Positions 43,268-51,453 of a stretch of 64,000 nucleotides of DNA are shown one piece after another. The first letter of the stretch is position 1, and every line of letters begins with the position of its first letter. The translations under genes were made by a program, and so were the position numbers. The DNA lies in assembly GCA_051649245.1 (NCBI GenBank), contig JBOFGS010000024.1, positions 31,465 to 95,464 of the forward strand. Reading direction: 5' to 3'. The DNA comes from Brevinema_A sp051649245. Lineage in GTDB: Bacteria > Spirochaetota > Brevinematia > Brevinematales > Brevinemataceae. A model generated the notes under the pieces. The model saw only the letters and a list, made by a program, of their open reading frames with translations, was not told the DNA's origin and did not search any database.

Positions 43268-43735
43268 TTAATGACTTTTTCCTTGTAACATTGCTGTTCC
43301 ATGTTCTAATAAAGGTAGTAAAAGCTTTGTGCAGAATACGGCTCCTTTTTTACTGCCGGGAAAATTTATAATAATTGTGTTATTTTTCAATCCAGCAAAT
43401 CCTCTTGAAAATATTGCGTTAGGAGTTTCTTTAAAAGACTCTCGACGTAAATATTCCATAATTCCTGGAATTTCTTTATCGCAGATTTTTTTACAAACAT
43501 CTGGAACAATATCTCTTGGAGAAATACCAGTACCACCTGTTGTCAAAATCCATGAAGAATTAATATTTTCCAAAATGACCTTATTAATTTCTGATTCTTC
43601 ATCGGGAACAAGTTTGTATATTAGTGTGATATTAGGAAAAGCTTTTTTTAATAAATCGCATATTGCTGGTCCAGAAAGATCTTCGTATTCTTGATTGAAT
43701 GCTCTATCCGAGCTGGTAATAACAGTTATCGTCAT
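43268..43735 (-). CDS. mogA: Molybdopterin adenylyltransferase
   Basis: It adenylylates molybdopterin before molybdate insertion by MoeA. The 155-residue protein has the MogA/MoaB fold with VITSSDRAF at the start, ILTTGGTGISPRDIVPD near residue 82 and a final INFPGSKKGA segment. Its ATG lies 32 bp inside the end of the MOSC gene, a strong sign of coupled translation. Confidence 0.92.
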   Translation of the reverse strand: MTITVITSSDRAFNQEYEDLSGPAICDLLKKAFPNITLIYKLVPDEESEINKVILENINSSWILTTGGTGISPRDIVPDVCKKICDKEIPGIMEYLRRESFKETPNAIFSRGFAGLKNNTIIINFPGSKKGAVFCTKLLLPLLEHGTAMLQGKSH

Positions 43736-44168
43736 ATCTTACAGTACCACCTTTTAACACACGCATAAAAATACCTTTAGAAGGCATAATACATTGCCCA
43801 ATCAACTTTGTGATTTCGCAACCTGCATGGCAGCTTTTTCCAATTCGAGAAACTTCTAAAACGGCATCACCAATGTATACTTTAGTGCCTATTGGTAGTT
43901 CATGAAGAACCACACCTCGTGTCGTGATATTCTCTGCAAAATCACCTGATTTTAAAGTGACACCTTTAGATTTGGCTTCTTCGTATGCTTTTGAATTCTC
44001 AATTTCATCCATGGAGAGTAATGATATTTGTCTATCTTCTAATTTTCCTGCATGTGCATCACCTTCAATACCTTTGCCTTCGATCAATGTTACTGTCTCA
44101 ACAGGAGTTTTACGTGTTCCTGTCTGTGTAGATATATTAAATGAAATAATTGTAAAAGGATGTTTCAT
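43704..44168 (-). CDS. MOSC-domain protein
   Basis: A 154-residue stand-alone MOSC (molybdenum-cofactor sulphurase C-terminal) domain protein. It shows LIEGKGIEGDAHAG, SGDFAENITTRGV and the conserved Cys region GKSCHAGCEI. Such small MOSC proteins often accompany moaC, moaA and mogA in anaerobes and are thought to handle cofactor or sulphur. The exact reaction is unknown. It overlaps the moaC stop by one base and mogA by 32. Confidence 0.88.
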   Translation of the reverse strand: MKHPFTIISFNISTQTGTRKTPVETVTLIEGKGIEGDAHAGKLEDRQISLLSMDEIENSKAYEEAKSKGVTLKSGDFAENITTRGVVLHELPIGTKVYIGDAVLEVSRIGKSCHAGCEITKLIGQCIMPSKGIFMRVLKGGTVRYDDNCYYQLG

Positions 44169-44623
44169 TATGATACCTCTTCTGATTTAAGTTTTTCAAT
44201 TAAAACAATATCTGTAATAGACATTGTTTTATCAACAGCTTTACACATATCCCATATGGTTAATGCAGCAATATTAACAGCTGTTAACGCTTCCATTTCT
44301 ATTCCTGTTTTTCCTATGCAAAAAGCTTCTGCTTGGATAAGGATATATGTCGATTTTATTTGGAAATTAACACTAATTTTATCAATCAAGAGATCGTGGC
44401 ATAAAGGAATAAGTTCAGAGCATTTTTTACCACCCATAATACCTGCAATTCTTGCACAAGCAAAAACTTCTCCTTTTTTGATTTGATTATTTTGGATCAT
44501 TTCTATTGTTGTGGGAGAAAGATGAATTTTTCCTTCGGCACGAGCGTAGCGTTTTAGATCAGGCTTATGACCAACATCTACCATTGATGCCTTTCCTTCT
44601 TTATCTAAATGAGAAAATTCCAC
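44168..44623 (-). CDS. moaC: Cyclic pyranopterin monophosphate synthase
   Basis: It converts the MoaA product 3',8-cyclo-GTP to cyclic pyranopterin monophosphate. The 151-residue protein is of typical length, with MVDVGHKP early, KKCSELIPLCHDLLI near residue 70, and GIEMEALTAVNIAALTIWDMCKA near residue 108. The start is a GTG at 44623, six bases after GGAGG. It is one base after moaA. Confidence 0.95.
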   Translation of the reverse strand: MEFSHLDKEGKASMVDVGHKPDLKRYARAEGKIHLSPTTIEMIQNNQIKKGEVFACARIAGIMGGKKCSELIPLCHDLLIDKISVNFQIKSTYILIQAEAFCIGKTGIEMEALTAVNIAALTIWDMCKAVDKTMSITDIVLIEKLKSEEVS

Positions 44624-44624
44624 G

Positions 44625-45422
44625 CTATCCTCCGATTGAATTGACGTTGATGTTTGAATTAATAGTTCCTTTTTCAGGTTTGTTGTTAATTGCTATTGAC
44701 AGGGATTGCTCTAAGTTATCAAAATCCAAAGAATATTCATCATTGCTATGTAAGCAAGGTTTTATTTTACCATCGGCGGACAATCTAATACGATTACAAC
44801 GAGTACAAGATTCTGGTCTGTCATAGGAATGATCATCTTTTTTGATTTCATCAAGCTTATACATAGCGATTGTCTGGAGTTTCCCTCCTTTAGATTCGAT
44901 AAATTGTTTTATGGACTCAATTTCATTGACACTGTGTGAATCCATAATGACCATATTTATCTTAACGGTTAAGCCTACTTTAAGAGCGGCATCGATCCCT
45001 TTTAATACAGGATCGATCGATCCTCCTCGTGTAATAAAACGATATCTAACAGGATCAAGAGTATCTAATGATATATTGATTGATTGTAGTCCAGCCTTTT
45101 TTAGCGGTTCTGCTAAAGATACCAAATGGGTGCCATTGGTAGTCATAGCAAGTATTTTTACCCCTTCGGTTTGGGATAACAAAGCTACAAGTTTTACTAC
45201 ATTTGGACGGAGAAGTGGTTCCCCACCTGTAAGACGAAATTTACTGATACCAAGATTCACAGATGCTTTTACGACTTGATGAATTTCTTCAAATGTTAAC
45301 CAACTGTCTTTATTCATAAATATCGGATCATTTTCAGGCATACAATACGTACAACGAAGATCACATGTATCCAATAAAGAAATACGCATATAAGAAATTT
45401 CTCTATTGTAAGAATCTAACAT
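44625..45422 (-). CDS. moaA: GTP 3',8-cyclase, short form
   Basis: This radical-SAM enzyme starts molybdenum cofactor synthesis from GTP. In the 265-residue protein the SAM cluster Cys20, Cys24 and Cys27 (TCDLRCTYC) and the second cluster Cys206, Cys209 and Cys223 (ESCTRCNRIR, KPCLHS) are intact, and the chain ends in the required Gly-Gly (SIGG). It is about 55-60 residues shorter than usual, missing mainly the stretch before the second cluster. I prefer ATG 45422 behind AAGGGAG to TTG 45428. It overlaps moeA. Confidence 0.92.
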   Translation of the reverse strand: MLDSYNREISYMRISLLDTCDLRCTYCMPENDPIFMNKDSWLTFEEIHQVVKASVNLGISKFRLTGGEPLLRPNVVKLVALLSQTEGVKILAMTTNGTHLVSLAEPLKKAGLQSINISLDTLDPVRYRFITRGGSIDPVLKGIDAALKVGLTVKINMVIMDSHSVNEIESIKQFIESKGGKLQTIAMYKLDEIKKDDHSYDRPESCTRCNRIRLSADGKIKPCLHSNDEYSLDFDNLEQSLSIAINNKPEKGTINSNINVNSIGG

Positions 45423-46602
45423 CGACAAGATCTCCCTTATTTAATTTTTTGGTACCCTCTTCAATGCATATCAAAACTTCTGTATATGGTAGTACAGTCA
45501 CCATTGATGATCCTTTATAGGGTAGGGGACATACATTTATACCATGATCACCTTGAACTAATTTTGCTGGTATATATTCTTCACGTTCAGAATCTTTTCT
45601 TATCAGTTCACTATCTAAAGGTATTTGAAATATTTTTGGTTGGTATTCATATCCCATACATTTATAAATATATGGTTTGACAAATAATTCAAAACAAACA
45701 AAAACTGATATAGGATTGCCAGGAAGTCCAAAAAAACATTTTTTTTCTTCCATGTCAAGTGTTCCAAAATAAAAAGGTTTTCCAGGTTTTAACGTGACTC
45801 CATGGATATAAGAAACAACATTTATTTTTTGTAAGGCAATAGGAATAAGATCAACATCTCCTTGAGAGACAGCTCCTGAAAAAATGATGATATCGTACAA
45901 AGTGATATTATTCTCTAAAAAATCTGCTAATGCTTCTTCTGTATCCGGAATGATTCCAAGAAATGTAACATCAAAACCTAAGGTGTGACAAATATTTGTA
46001 AGATAAGAACCGTTAGAATCATAAATATAGCCGTCTTCGCAAGATTCTGATGGATACTTGATTTCGTTTCCTGTAGAAACGATTCCTATTTTAGGAGACA
46101 TAGCTATTTGTAGATCTTTGATCCCACTAGCAGATAATACAGCAATATCCTTACTATCCAAAATTTTAATAGGAAGTAGCATTGCTCCTTCTTCAAGATT
46201 TTGTCCTTGAAAAATGATATTTCGTGATGTCTCAGGTTGATTAAAATGAACATGTTCTTTTGATTGAGTACCATATTCCAATCTATGGACAGCGTTACAA
46301 TTATTTGGAACTTTAGCACCTGTCATGATTCGAACACATTCATCATGAGCAATTGAACCAATAAAAATATCACCTGCTTTTATGGTTGTTTGATGTAATT
46401 TTAAGGAAATGTTATCTTGAAGAGTATCGGTATGATAAGCCCAGCCATCCATAGCGGCTTTATTAAAAGGAGGGTGTGAAATAGGACTAAAAATATTGTT
46501 ATAGAGCAGTTTTCCAGATATTTCATTAATAGGTAATATTTTATATGAACAATCTAACAGATGTTCGTATAAAATAGGTAACACATCTTTTACATTAATC
46601 AT
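45403..46602 (-). CDS. moeA: Molybdopterin molybdenumtransferase
   Basis: It inserts molybdate into adenylylated molybdopterin. The 399-residue protein has the MoeA domains in order: early PPFNKAAMDGWAY, GIVSTGNEI near residue 178, IIFSGAVSQGDVDLIP near residue 237 and FFGLPGNPISVFVCFE near residue 290. GAGGAA precedes the ATG. It is the first gene of the 11-gene run ending with the CHR protein; the intergenic region before it carries tandem 14-bp repeats. Confidence 0.95.
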   Translation of the reverse strand: MINVKDVLPILYEHLLDCSYKILPINEISGKLLYNNIFSPISHPPFNKAAMDGWAYHTDTLQDNISLKLHQTTIKAGDIFIGSIAHDECVRIMTGAKVPNNCNAVHRLEYGTQSKEHVHFNQPETSRNIIFQGQNLEEGAMLLPIKILDSKDIAVLSASGIKDLQIAMSPKIGIVSTGNEIKYPSESCEDGYIYDSNGSYLTNICHTLGFDVTFLGIIPDTEEALADFLENNITLYDIIIFSGAVSQGDVDLIPIALQKINVVSYIHGVTLKPGKPFYFGTLDMEEKKCFFGLPGNPISVFVCFELFVKPYIYKCMGYEYQPKIFQIPLDSELIRKDSEREEYIPAKLVQGDHGINVCPLPYKGSSMVTVLPYTEVLICIEEGTKKLNKGDLVDVRFLQ

Positions 46603-47266
46603 ATGTTCCTCAAATCAGTATTAAAAAATACGCCATCAATATTTTGATGATTCTTTATTAATTATTACCCTAAAAATATAAATATAGTAAAAACTATAAT
46701 TTATTATAACATATTTATTATAACATATTTATTATATTTTGTAATTATTAATTTTAAATATATCGACAGTTTATTTTAATTTAATTGGGATACTAATCAA
46801 TATTCAACTTTTTATTTGTTTTTATCAATCAATTTTTATCTCAATTTTAGATTTATAAATCTTATCGATCATAAATTAGTTTTTATGTACTCACAAATAA
46901 TATACTAATCTTATTTAAGTAAGAGAATATATTGTTATATTTTCTTTGTATGATTATAAAAGTATAGATAAATCTAGTGTATATAGTGATTTTATTATTT
47001 TAGTTATATAGGGTCTGTTAATAGGCTGCTTATGCTACTATAGTAAACTGTCTATGATATATTGATTAGTTGTTTTTCTGATAATCTTAGGTAAGATTTG
47101 GAAACATAAAATATTTTTCAAAATTAAGCTTCTTATTTACTGGTACTGAAATGTCCTAGCTTATTTTTTCAGAAATCTATTTATTATTATTTTTGATGGT
47201 AAAAGTAACTGAAAATTATCATTTAATACTTTTTGGAGATTATTGATCAATAAAACTTATATGAAC
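46603..47266. other. 664-bp intergenic region upstream of moeA
   Basis: No gene is seen. The part next to moeA holds the 14-bp tandem repeats listed separately, which contain TATAAT-like boxes on the minus strand. The rest is AT-rich with no strong hairpin. The string GGGTCTGTTA at 47011 recalls insertion-sequence ends but has no inverted partner. Confidence 0.5.
46703..46738 (-). repeat. Tandem 14-bp repeats in the moeA upstream region
   Basis: ATTATAACATATTT occurs twice in a row (46703-46716, 46717-46730) and starts a third time. On the minus strand each unit gives a TATAAT -10 box, so the repeats may present alternative start points for the molybdenum operon or a binding site. Confidence 0.6.
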
Positions 47267-48214
47267 TTATTTTTTCAGTATGTTTTGTGGTGGAAGTATC
47301 ATTTGTTTTGTTCTTTTTGAGTTTGGATTGTGAGTATAAAAACGATCAAGTTCTGTGACAACACGATCAAATAATTGATATTTTTCTAAAAAAATATCAC
47401 GAGCTTTTTTTAGTGCAGGTAAGCGTTTTTGATACTCTGATGAATCATCAAGATGGGATTGTATTATTTTAATAGATTCCTTAGGATTATTTATGTCAAT
47501 CCTGATAAATGATTCTGTAGGAAAATATTCTTCTAAATTTATACTTCCATCATAGAAAGGGACAGTTAATGAGTAGAAACAATATAATAGTTTTTCAGAG
47601 AAAAAATTAGGTTCAACACTGTTTTCGATTACAATCGAATAATAATAGTCCTTTAAGCCATATAAAAGATGCTGAATAGCTCCTTCTTCAGATTTATATA
47701 GATCATACTTAGAATACAAAGGATTTATATATTTTATAAATAAGTCCTCTTCTTTATTACGCAAATTAAGTGTTTTGCAAGTTGATATATATGAAATAGA
47801 CTTATGTTTGTTTTCTAAAATATTTAAAGGATAAGAACTGACTCTTCGCCAATCAAGATTAAAAAGTCCATAATGATATTTTGTTGGAACATTATATTGA
47901 TCTGCTAATACAGAAAAAAGAATATCAGCTTGTTCGATATTTTCTTTTTCAAACATGAAATGATTTGCACCAAAATCCATATTCCTAGGCTGAGTATGAT
48001 TGATTATCATTGTTCCTTTGGGGAAGCTTAATTCTATTTCATTATTAGCATGATTAGATATAAAAACACCGTCGTATTCTATATTTACATTATTAGGATG
48101 TTCAGCATTTAAAAAAACATGATTATATTTTGGACATCGAAATACAACTGCAGGAGCAGATTTTTTGTTCATATTTGTATCTTCAAGCCATCCAATAGTA
48201 TAGCTTTTATTCAT
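47267..48214 (-). CDS. GT10-family (fucosyltransferase-like) glycosyltransferase
   Basis: A 315-residue protein whose C-terminal half carries the alpha-1,3/4-fucosyltransferase motif. It reads YYSIVIENSVEPNFFSEKLL (Glu197-Asn198-Ser199, Ser206-Glu-Lys208), then LTVPFYDGS and FPTESFIRID. GT10 enzymes use GDP-fucose to build Lewis-type structures; bacterial ones add fucose or relatives to LPS. No GDP-fucose synthesis genes are nearby, so donor and acceptor are open. It is followed on the operon by nothing and preceded by a GT2 gene 16 bp away. Confidence 0.75.
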   Translation of the reverse strand: MNKSYTIGWLEDTNMNKKSAPAVVFRCPKYNHVFLNAEHPNNVNIEYDGVFISNHANNEIELSFPKGTMIINHTQPRNMDFGANHFMFEKENIEQADILFSVLADQYNVPTKYHYGLFNLDWRRVSSYPLNILENKHKSISYISTCKTLNLRNKEEDLFIKYINPLYSKYDLYKSEEGAIQHLLYGLKDYYYSIVIENSVEPNFFSEKLLYCFYSLTVPFYDGSINLEEYFPTESFIRIDINNPKESIKIIQSHLDDSSEYQKRLPALKKARDIFLEKYQLFDRVVTELDRFYTHNPNSKRTKQMILPPQNILKK

Positions 48215-48230
48215 GTTGATCCTCTTTTAT

Positions 48231-49289
48231 TTACAGTTCCATGGCATCCATATAAATTGTGGACAATAATAACATGCTAACACGTAAACATATACGAGCT
48301 ATTTTCCTGATAATCCGGTGACGTAAGGTGCCCTCAGGTAATAGTTTGTTTATTAATCTTTTTATTTTATGTGTTAAGTCATTTTTAATGGTCATTACTT
48401 GATAAACATGCTCTCCACCAATCATATTTGCAAGAGTTTGAATAGCAAATTCCTTATTATGCTCTGAAAGATTACTAAGTAATATTTTAGAATGGAAATA
48501 ACGAAATAAATTTTGGTATGATTGACCATAAAACGTTGAATCATAATCGTATTTATGAAGAATTCTTTTTAAATTAGATAAAATTATGGATAGATCAGCA
48601 AACCACCTATTAATTGTTCTTAACGAGACAATACTTCGAGTTGCACTTTCTTGACATTCATTTATATAATAGTAAGCATTCATATCAATACGTTGAAACG
48701 ATTGACAAAAAATTAAGATGCTCAAGAAAAGTAACATATCTTCTGCCATAGTAAGATGTTCTTTAATATTCAATTCTTCTAACGCTTTTAATGCCAAATC
48801 TCTTTTAATAAGCTTAGGAGTCAGCCCCCAATTTTCAAGACGTGTTGATAGATATGATAAGAGAGTATCAGATCCCATAAGAAACTCATCACCTTTGTTG
48901 CCCAAAAAATCATATTGATTATTTTTTACCATTAATGTGTTAAATACAATAACATCAATTGAACCCATATATTTTTTAGCAAGATCAAAACAATCAGCAT
49001 TAATATAGTCATCAGGATCGACACAAAAAATATATTCACCTTTAGCGACTAAAATACCATTGGCACGAGAGAGATATGTTCCCATATTTTTAGGATTTAA
49101 CAATAACGATACCCGATGGTCTTTCTTGATATAATCATTAACTACATCACAACTATTATCTGTTGAGGCATCATCCACTATGATAATTTCGATATCTTTA
49201 TTTTTATATTTAAGAATACTGTCTAAACATTGAGATAGATCATGAGCTTTATTATATACTGGAATAATGATAGAGATATTGTACGTCAT
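48231..49289 (-). CDS. Family 2 glycosyltransferase
   Basis: A 352-residue GT-A transferase. It has the GT2 start ISIIIPVYNKAHDL, VDDASTDNS at 38-46 and the DxD motif VDPDDYI (Asp91-Asp94). The C-terminus contains basic helices (IKRLINKLLPEG) and a hydrophobic end. It shares a promoter with the GT10 gene downstream, so the two probably act on the same surface glycan. Confidence 0.85.
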   Translation of the reverse strand: MTYNISIIIPVYNKAHDLSQCLDSILKYKNKDIEIIIVDDASTDNSCDVVNDYIKKDHRVSLLLNPKNMGTYLSRANGILVAKGEYIFCVDPDDYINADCFDLAKKYMGSIDVIVFNTLMVKNNQYDFLGNKGDEFLMGSDTLLSYLSTRLENWGLTPKLIKRDLALKALEELNIKEHLTMAEDMLLFLSILIFCQSFQRIDMNAYYYINECQESATRSIVSLRTINRWFADLSIILSNLKRILHKYDYDSTFYGQSYQNLFRYFHSKILLSNLSEHNKEFAIQTLANMIGGEHVYQVMTIKNDLTHKIKRLINKLLPEGTLRHRIIRKIARICLRVSMLLLSTIYMDAMEL

Positions 49290-49759
49290 GAATATGTTCT
49301 CCTAACAAATAATCAACATTATGTATCATTATTTTTTATCATATCTTAAATTGATTTTTTGAGATGATAAATTAAATAAGCTTATGGTACTAAATTCTTT
49401 ACTATCTAAAGTGTCGATAGCTATATAAAAAGAATCTATGATCTCTGACTGTACTATGGTACATGTTCTTATATATTTGATTAATTAGAGATTCATTAAC
49501 ATAAAAAGAATTTTAAATAGTCTAATCCGTAATTAAAACAATTTACTAAAATTAATAGTTGTTATATGTTTATTAGTTATGAGTTTAATTATTATTATTT
49601 TATTATTTTATTATTTTTTTGTCAATTATAATTATTGAAAACTGATTATGATTTTTTGATTTAAATGAACTTCCAGTATCTTTATAGAGGATATCTTAGG
49701 GGTATTTTATTTGTATAATATTTAGATAAGTGATAAAAACTCCATTTTTATGTTATTCT
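49290..49759. other. Intergenic, 470 bp
   Basis: AT-rich, with the leftward promoter of the GT2-GT10 pair at 49597-49625. No gene or strong terminator is seen for the lipoprotein-side boundary. Confidence 0.5.
49597..49625 (-). promoter_or_regulatory. Promoter of the GT2-GT10 pair
   Basis: On the minus strand TTGACA (49620-49625), 17 bp, TAAAAT (49597-49602). It leaves a leader of about 300 nt. Confidence 0.55.
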
Positions 49760-50590
49760 TTATAATATATGTGCAAATTTTTCTCGATGGTATCCTTTAA
49801 ATGCATCCCATTTGGGTTTATATTGATCAAATAATAAATCTTGTTCTACTTCTCTATATGATACTTCTATTCCTTCCAAAATTTGGTATTGATATAGATT
49901 ATGAGTAGCTCCCATATTATGAAGCATCTCATGTAGTATTAATGCCTCAAGAGAATAAACATAAGGATTTTCTACAGCATAATCATAAACGCCGTTTAAT
50001 TTTATCGATCCTTTTATATGTGCTAAATCATCTAAATTAATAACATAAAAATGAGGAACTCTTTTATAAAGAGGACTTGGAGGTGCATAGAATGGATAAT
50101 AATTTACTGGTGCAGCACAACCGACAGCCGACATACCTGAAGATTTTTTGATCGTAAGATGATAGCTAAATCGTCTTACTGCCTCAGCTAATCGTGAATT
50201 ATCCACGGGTTTATCGTATTCCATAGATATTCCGGTACAACCTGTAGTATCACAATCTCCTTTTGCTATTTTATCCTCAAGATGATGTCTAAATTGTATA
50301 CTGTTCAAGATAAATTTTATTTTGTCTAAAGAATCAAGAAAAACAATCTTCTCTTCTCTAGAGAGATTTATACTTGGGTCGTTTACAGTGATATCATCGA
50401 TCGTAATATTAAAATATGGGTATAATCGTTCTTTTTGTTTGATACTAAGATTACCAACACCAATACTAAAATCTTGCATGTCTATCTCAGGATCTCCTGT
50501 TCCACAGAAGGCTTCAGTTGGTGAGATAGGTTTAGGAGTTAATGAGCAAGCATTCAATAAAATAAATAGTGTTATAATAAAAAATTTCAT
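49760..50590 (-). CDS. Lipoprotein with metzincin-type zinc motif
   Basis: A 276-residue lipoprotein (signal LFILLNACSL, Cys15). Near the C-terminus it has HEMLHNMGATH at residues 220-230, which fits the metzincin zinc motif HExxHxxGxxH exactly (His220, Glu221, His224, His230). No obvious Met-turn follows, and I recognise no known family around it. Four further cysteines (29, 113, 118, 158) could form disulphides. A surface metalloprotease is likely. Confidence 0.7.
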   Translation of the reverse strand: MKFFIITLFILLNACSLTPKPISPTEAFCGTGDPEIDMQDFSIGVGNLSIKQKERLYPYFNITIDDITVNDPSINLSREEKIVFLDSLDKIKFILNSIQFRHHLEDKIAKGDCDTTGCTGISMEYDKPVDNSRLAEAVRRFSYHLTIKKSSGMSAVGCAAPVNYYPFYAPPSPLYKRVPHFYVINLDDLAHIKGSIKLNGVYDYAVENPYVYSLEALILHEMLHNMGATHNLYQYQILEGIEVSYREVEQDLLFDQYKPKWDAFKGYHREKFAHIL

Positions 50591-50771
50591 AATAGCCTCT
50601 TTGCTATAAAATATAAAAAATTAATATATCTTAATATATTATATATATATTTGCTGAATTAAATCAATACTATAAACAACATTATTTTAGAAAGAAGTGA
50701 ACTTTATTGATTACATACGTTAGCAAAAACGTTACCTTAATTTCTGAGTGTATCATGAATATAAAAATAAT

Positions 50772-50798
50772 TTGACAAAAAGTATATACTTATATATT
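50772..50798 (+). promoter_or_regulatory. Promoter candidate for a short transcript
   Basis: TTGACA (50772-50777) and TATATT (50793-50798) with a short 15-bp spacer. A strong terminator lies about 70 bp after the expected start point. Confidence 0.4.
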
Positions 50799-50804
50799 AG
50801 AGAT

Positions 50805-50896
50805 AAAAAATATTTAATATACTTAACCATGTAACATTTACCAACGTAACGCAATAGCTTAGCATTTACTAACGCCATTATTAATGGTGTTTTTTT
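50805..50896 (+). ncRNA. Candidate small RNA between promoter and terminator
   Basis: A transcript of about 90 nt would run from the promoter at 50772 to the terminator at 50871-50896 without an evident ORF. It holds two similar segments (CATTTACCAACG and CATTTACTAACG). It may also be an attenuator in front of the broken gene that follows. Evidence is positional only. Confidence 0.3.
50871..50896 (+). terminator. Terminator
   Basis: AACGCCATT pairs with AATGGTGTT (one G-T pair) around a 3-nt loop, followed by six or more Ts. Confidence 0.75.
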
Positions 50897-51296
50897 GTGT
50901 TTGTGTTTATTATTTCTCTTTATCAATCTAAAAGTTAAAGCGTTTCAAGCTCTATGGGGGGATCAACATAATGATCTACGATTTGAAGGAACATCTTATA
51001 AGCAAGATGCTATCCCATATGACCCTGATATCGATGCGGAAGGAAAGTATATAGGTGAAGACATAAAAGTAAGTGGTTTGACACTTGCTGTTTGCGATAT
51101 TTCACGAAAGGGAACATTTTTAGGACAATAGGCATATGCTGTTAGAAATAACAAGTTAGCTACAGCATGGTTAAACGATAATGATCCTGATCATATATGT
51201 TGGGAATTACTCCCTGAAGCAGGTGATCTACCTCGGCATCTCTTAAAGAGGTGCTTTTATTATTTACACACTTATACGTTGTTATATTTATTCTAG
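50895..51296 (+). pseudogene. Broken gene of unknown function with in-frame TAG
   Basis: Reading from a TTG, 78 codons look protein-like (FQALWGDQHNDLRFEGTSYK, then DPDIDAEGKYIGEDI and VSGLTLAVCDIS) up to a TAG at 51129. The same frame then continues with AYAVRNNKLATAWLNDNDPD and WELLPEAGDLP to 51296, across a hairpin. There is no credible start or ribosome site, because a terminator abuts the frame. It looks like the middle of a gene that lost both ends and gained a stop. I do not recognise the family. Confidence 0.5.
51236..51258 (+). terminator. Terminator
   Basis: GCATCTCT pairs with AGAGGTGC (one G-T pair) around TAA, followed by TTTT. It lies inside the readthrough frame of the broken gene. 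Confidence 0.6.
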
Positions 51297-51453
51297 AGGA
51301 ATTTTTATTCGTTTTTGAATGTCTTTAGAAGATCCGTTTTCATAGTGTTTTGATAATATTAGAATTGCTCACTAGACGGATGACGTTAGTTTTGTTGAGT
51401 AAATTTTGTAGAAAATTCATACTCAACATTATCATAAATATAAAAAAAGTCTA

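Noticed and set aside
44842..45279. 145-codon frame on the plus strand opposite moaA, and a similar 121-codon frame opposite mogA (43329-43694)
   Set aside because: Both mirror well-conserved molybdenum genes and show no protein features of their own.
47011..47020. Insertion-sequence end (GGGTCTGTTA)
   Set aside because: No inverted partner, no transposase fragment and no target duplication were found nearby.
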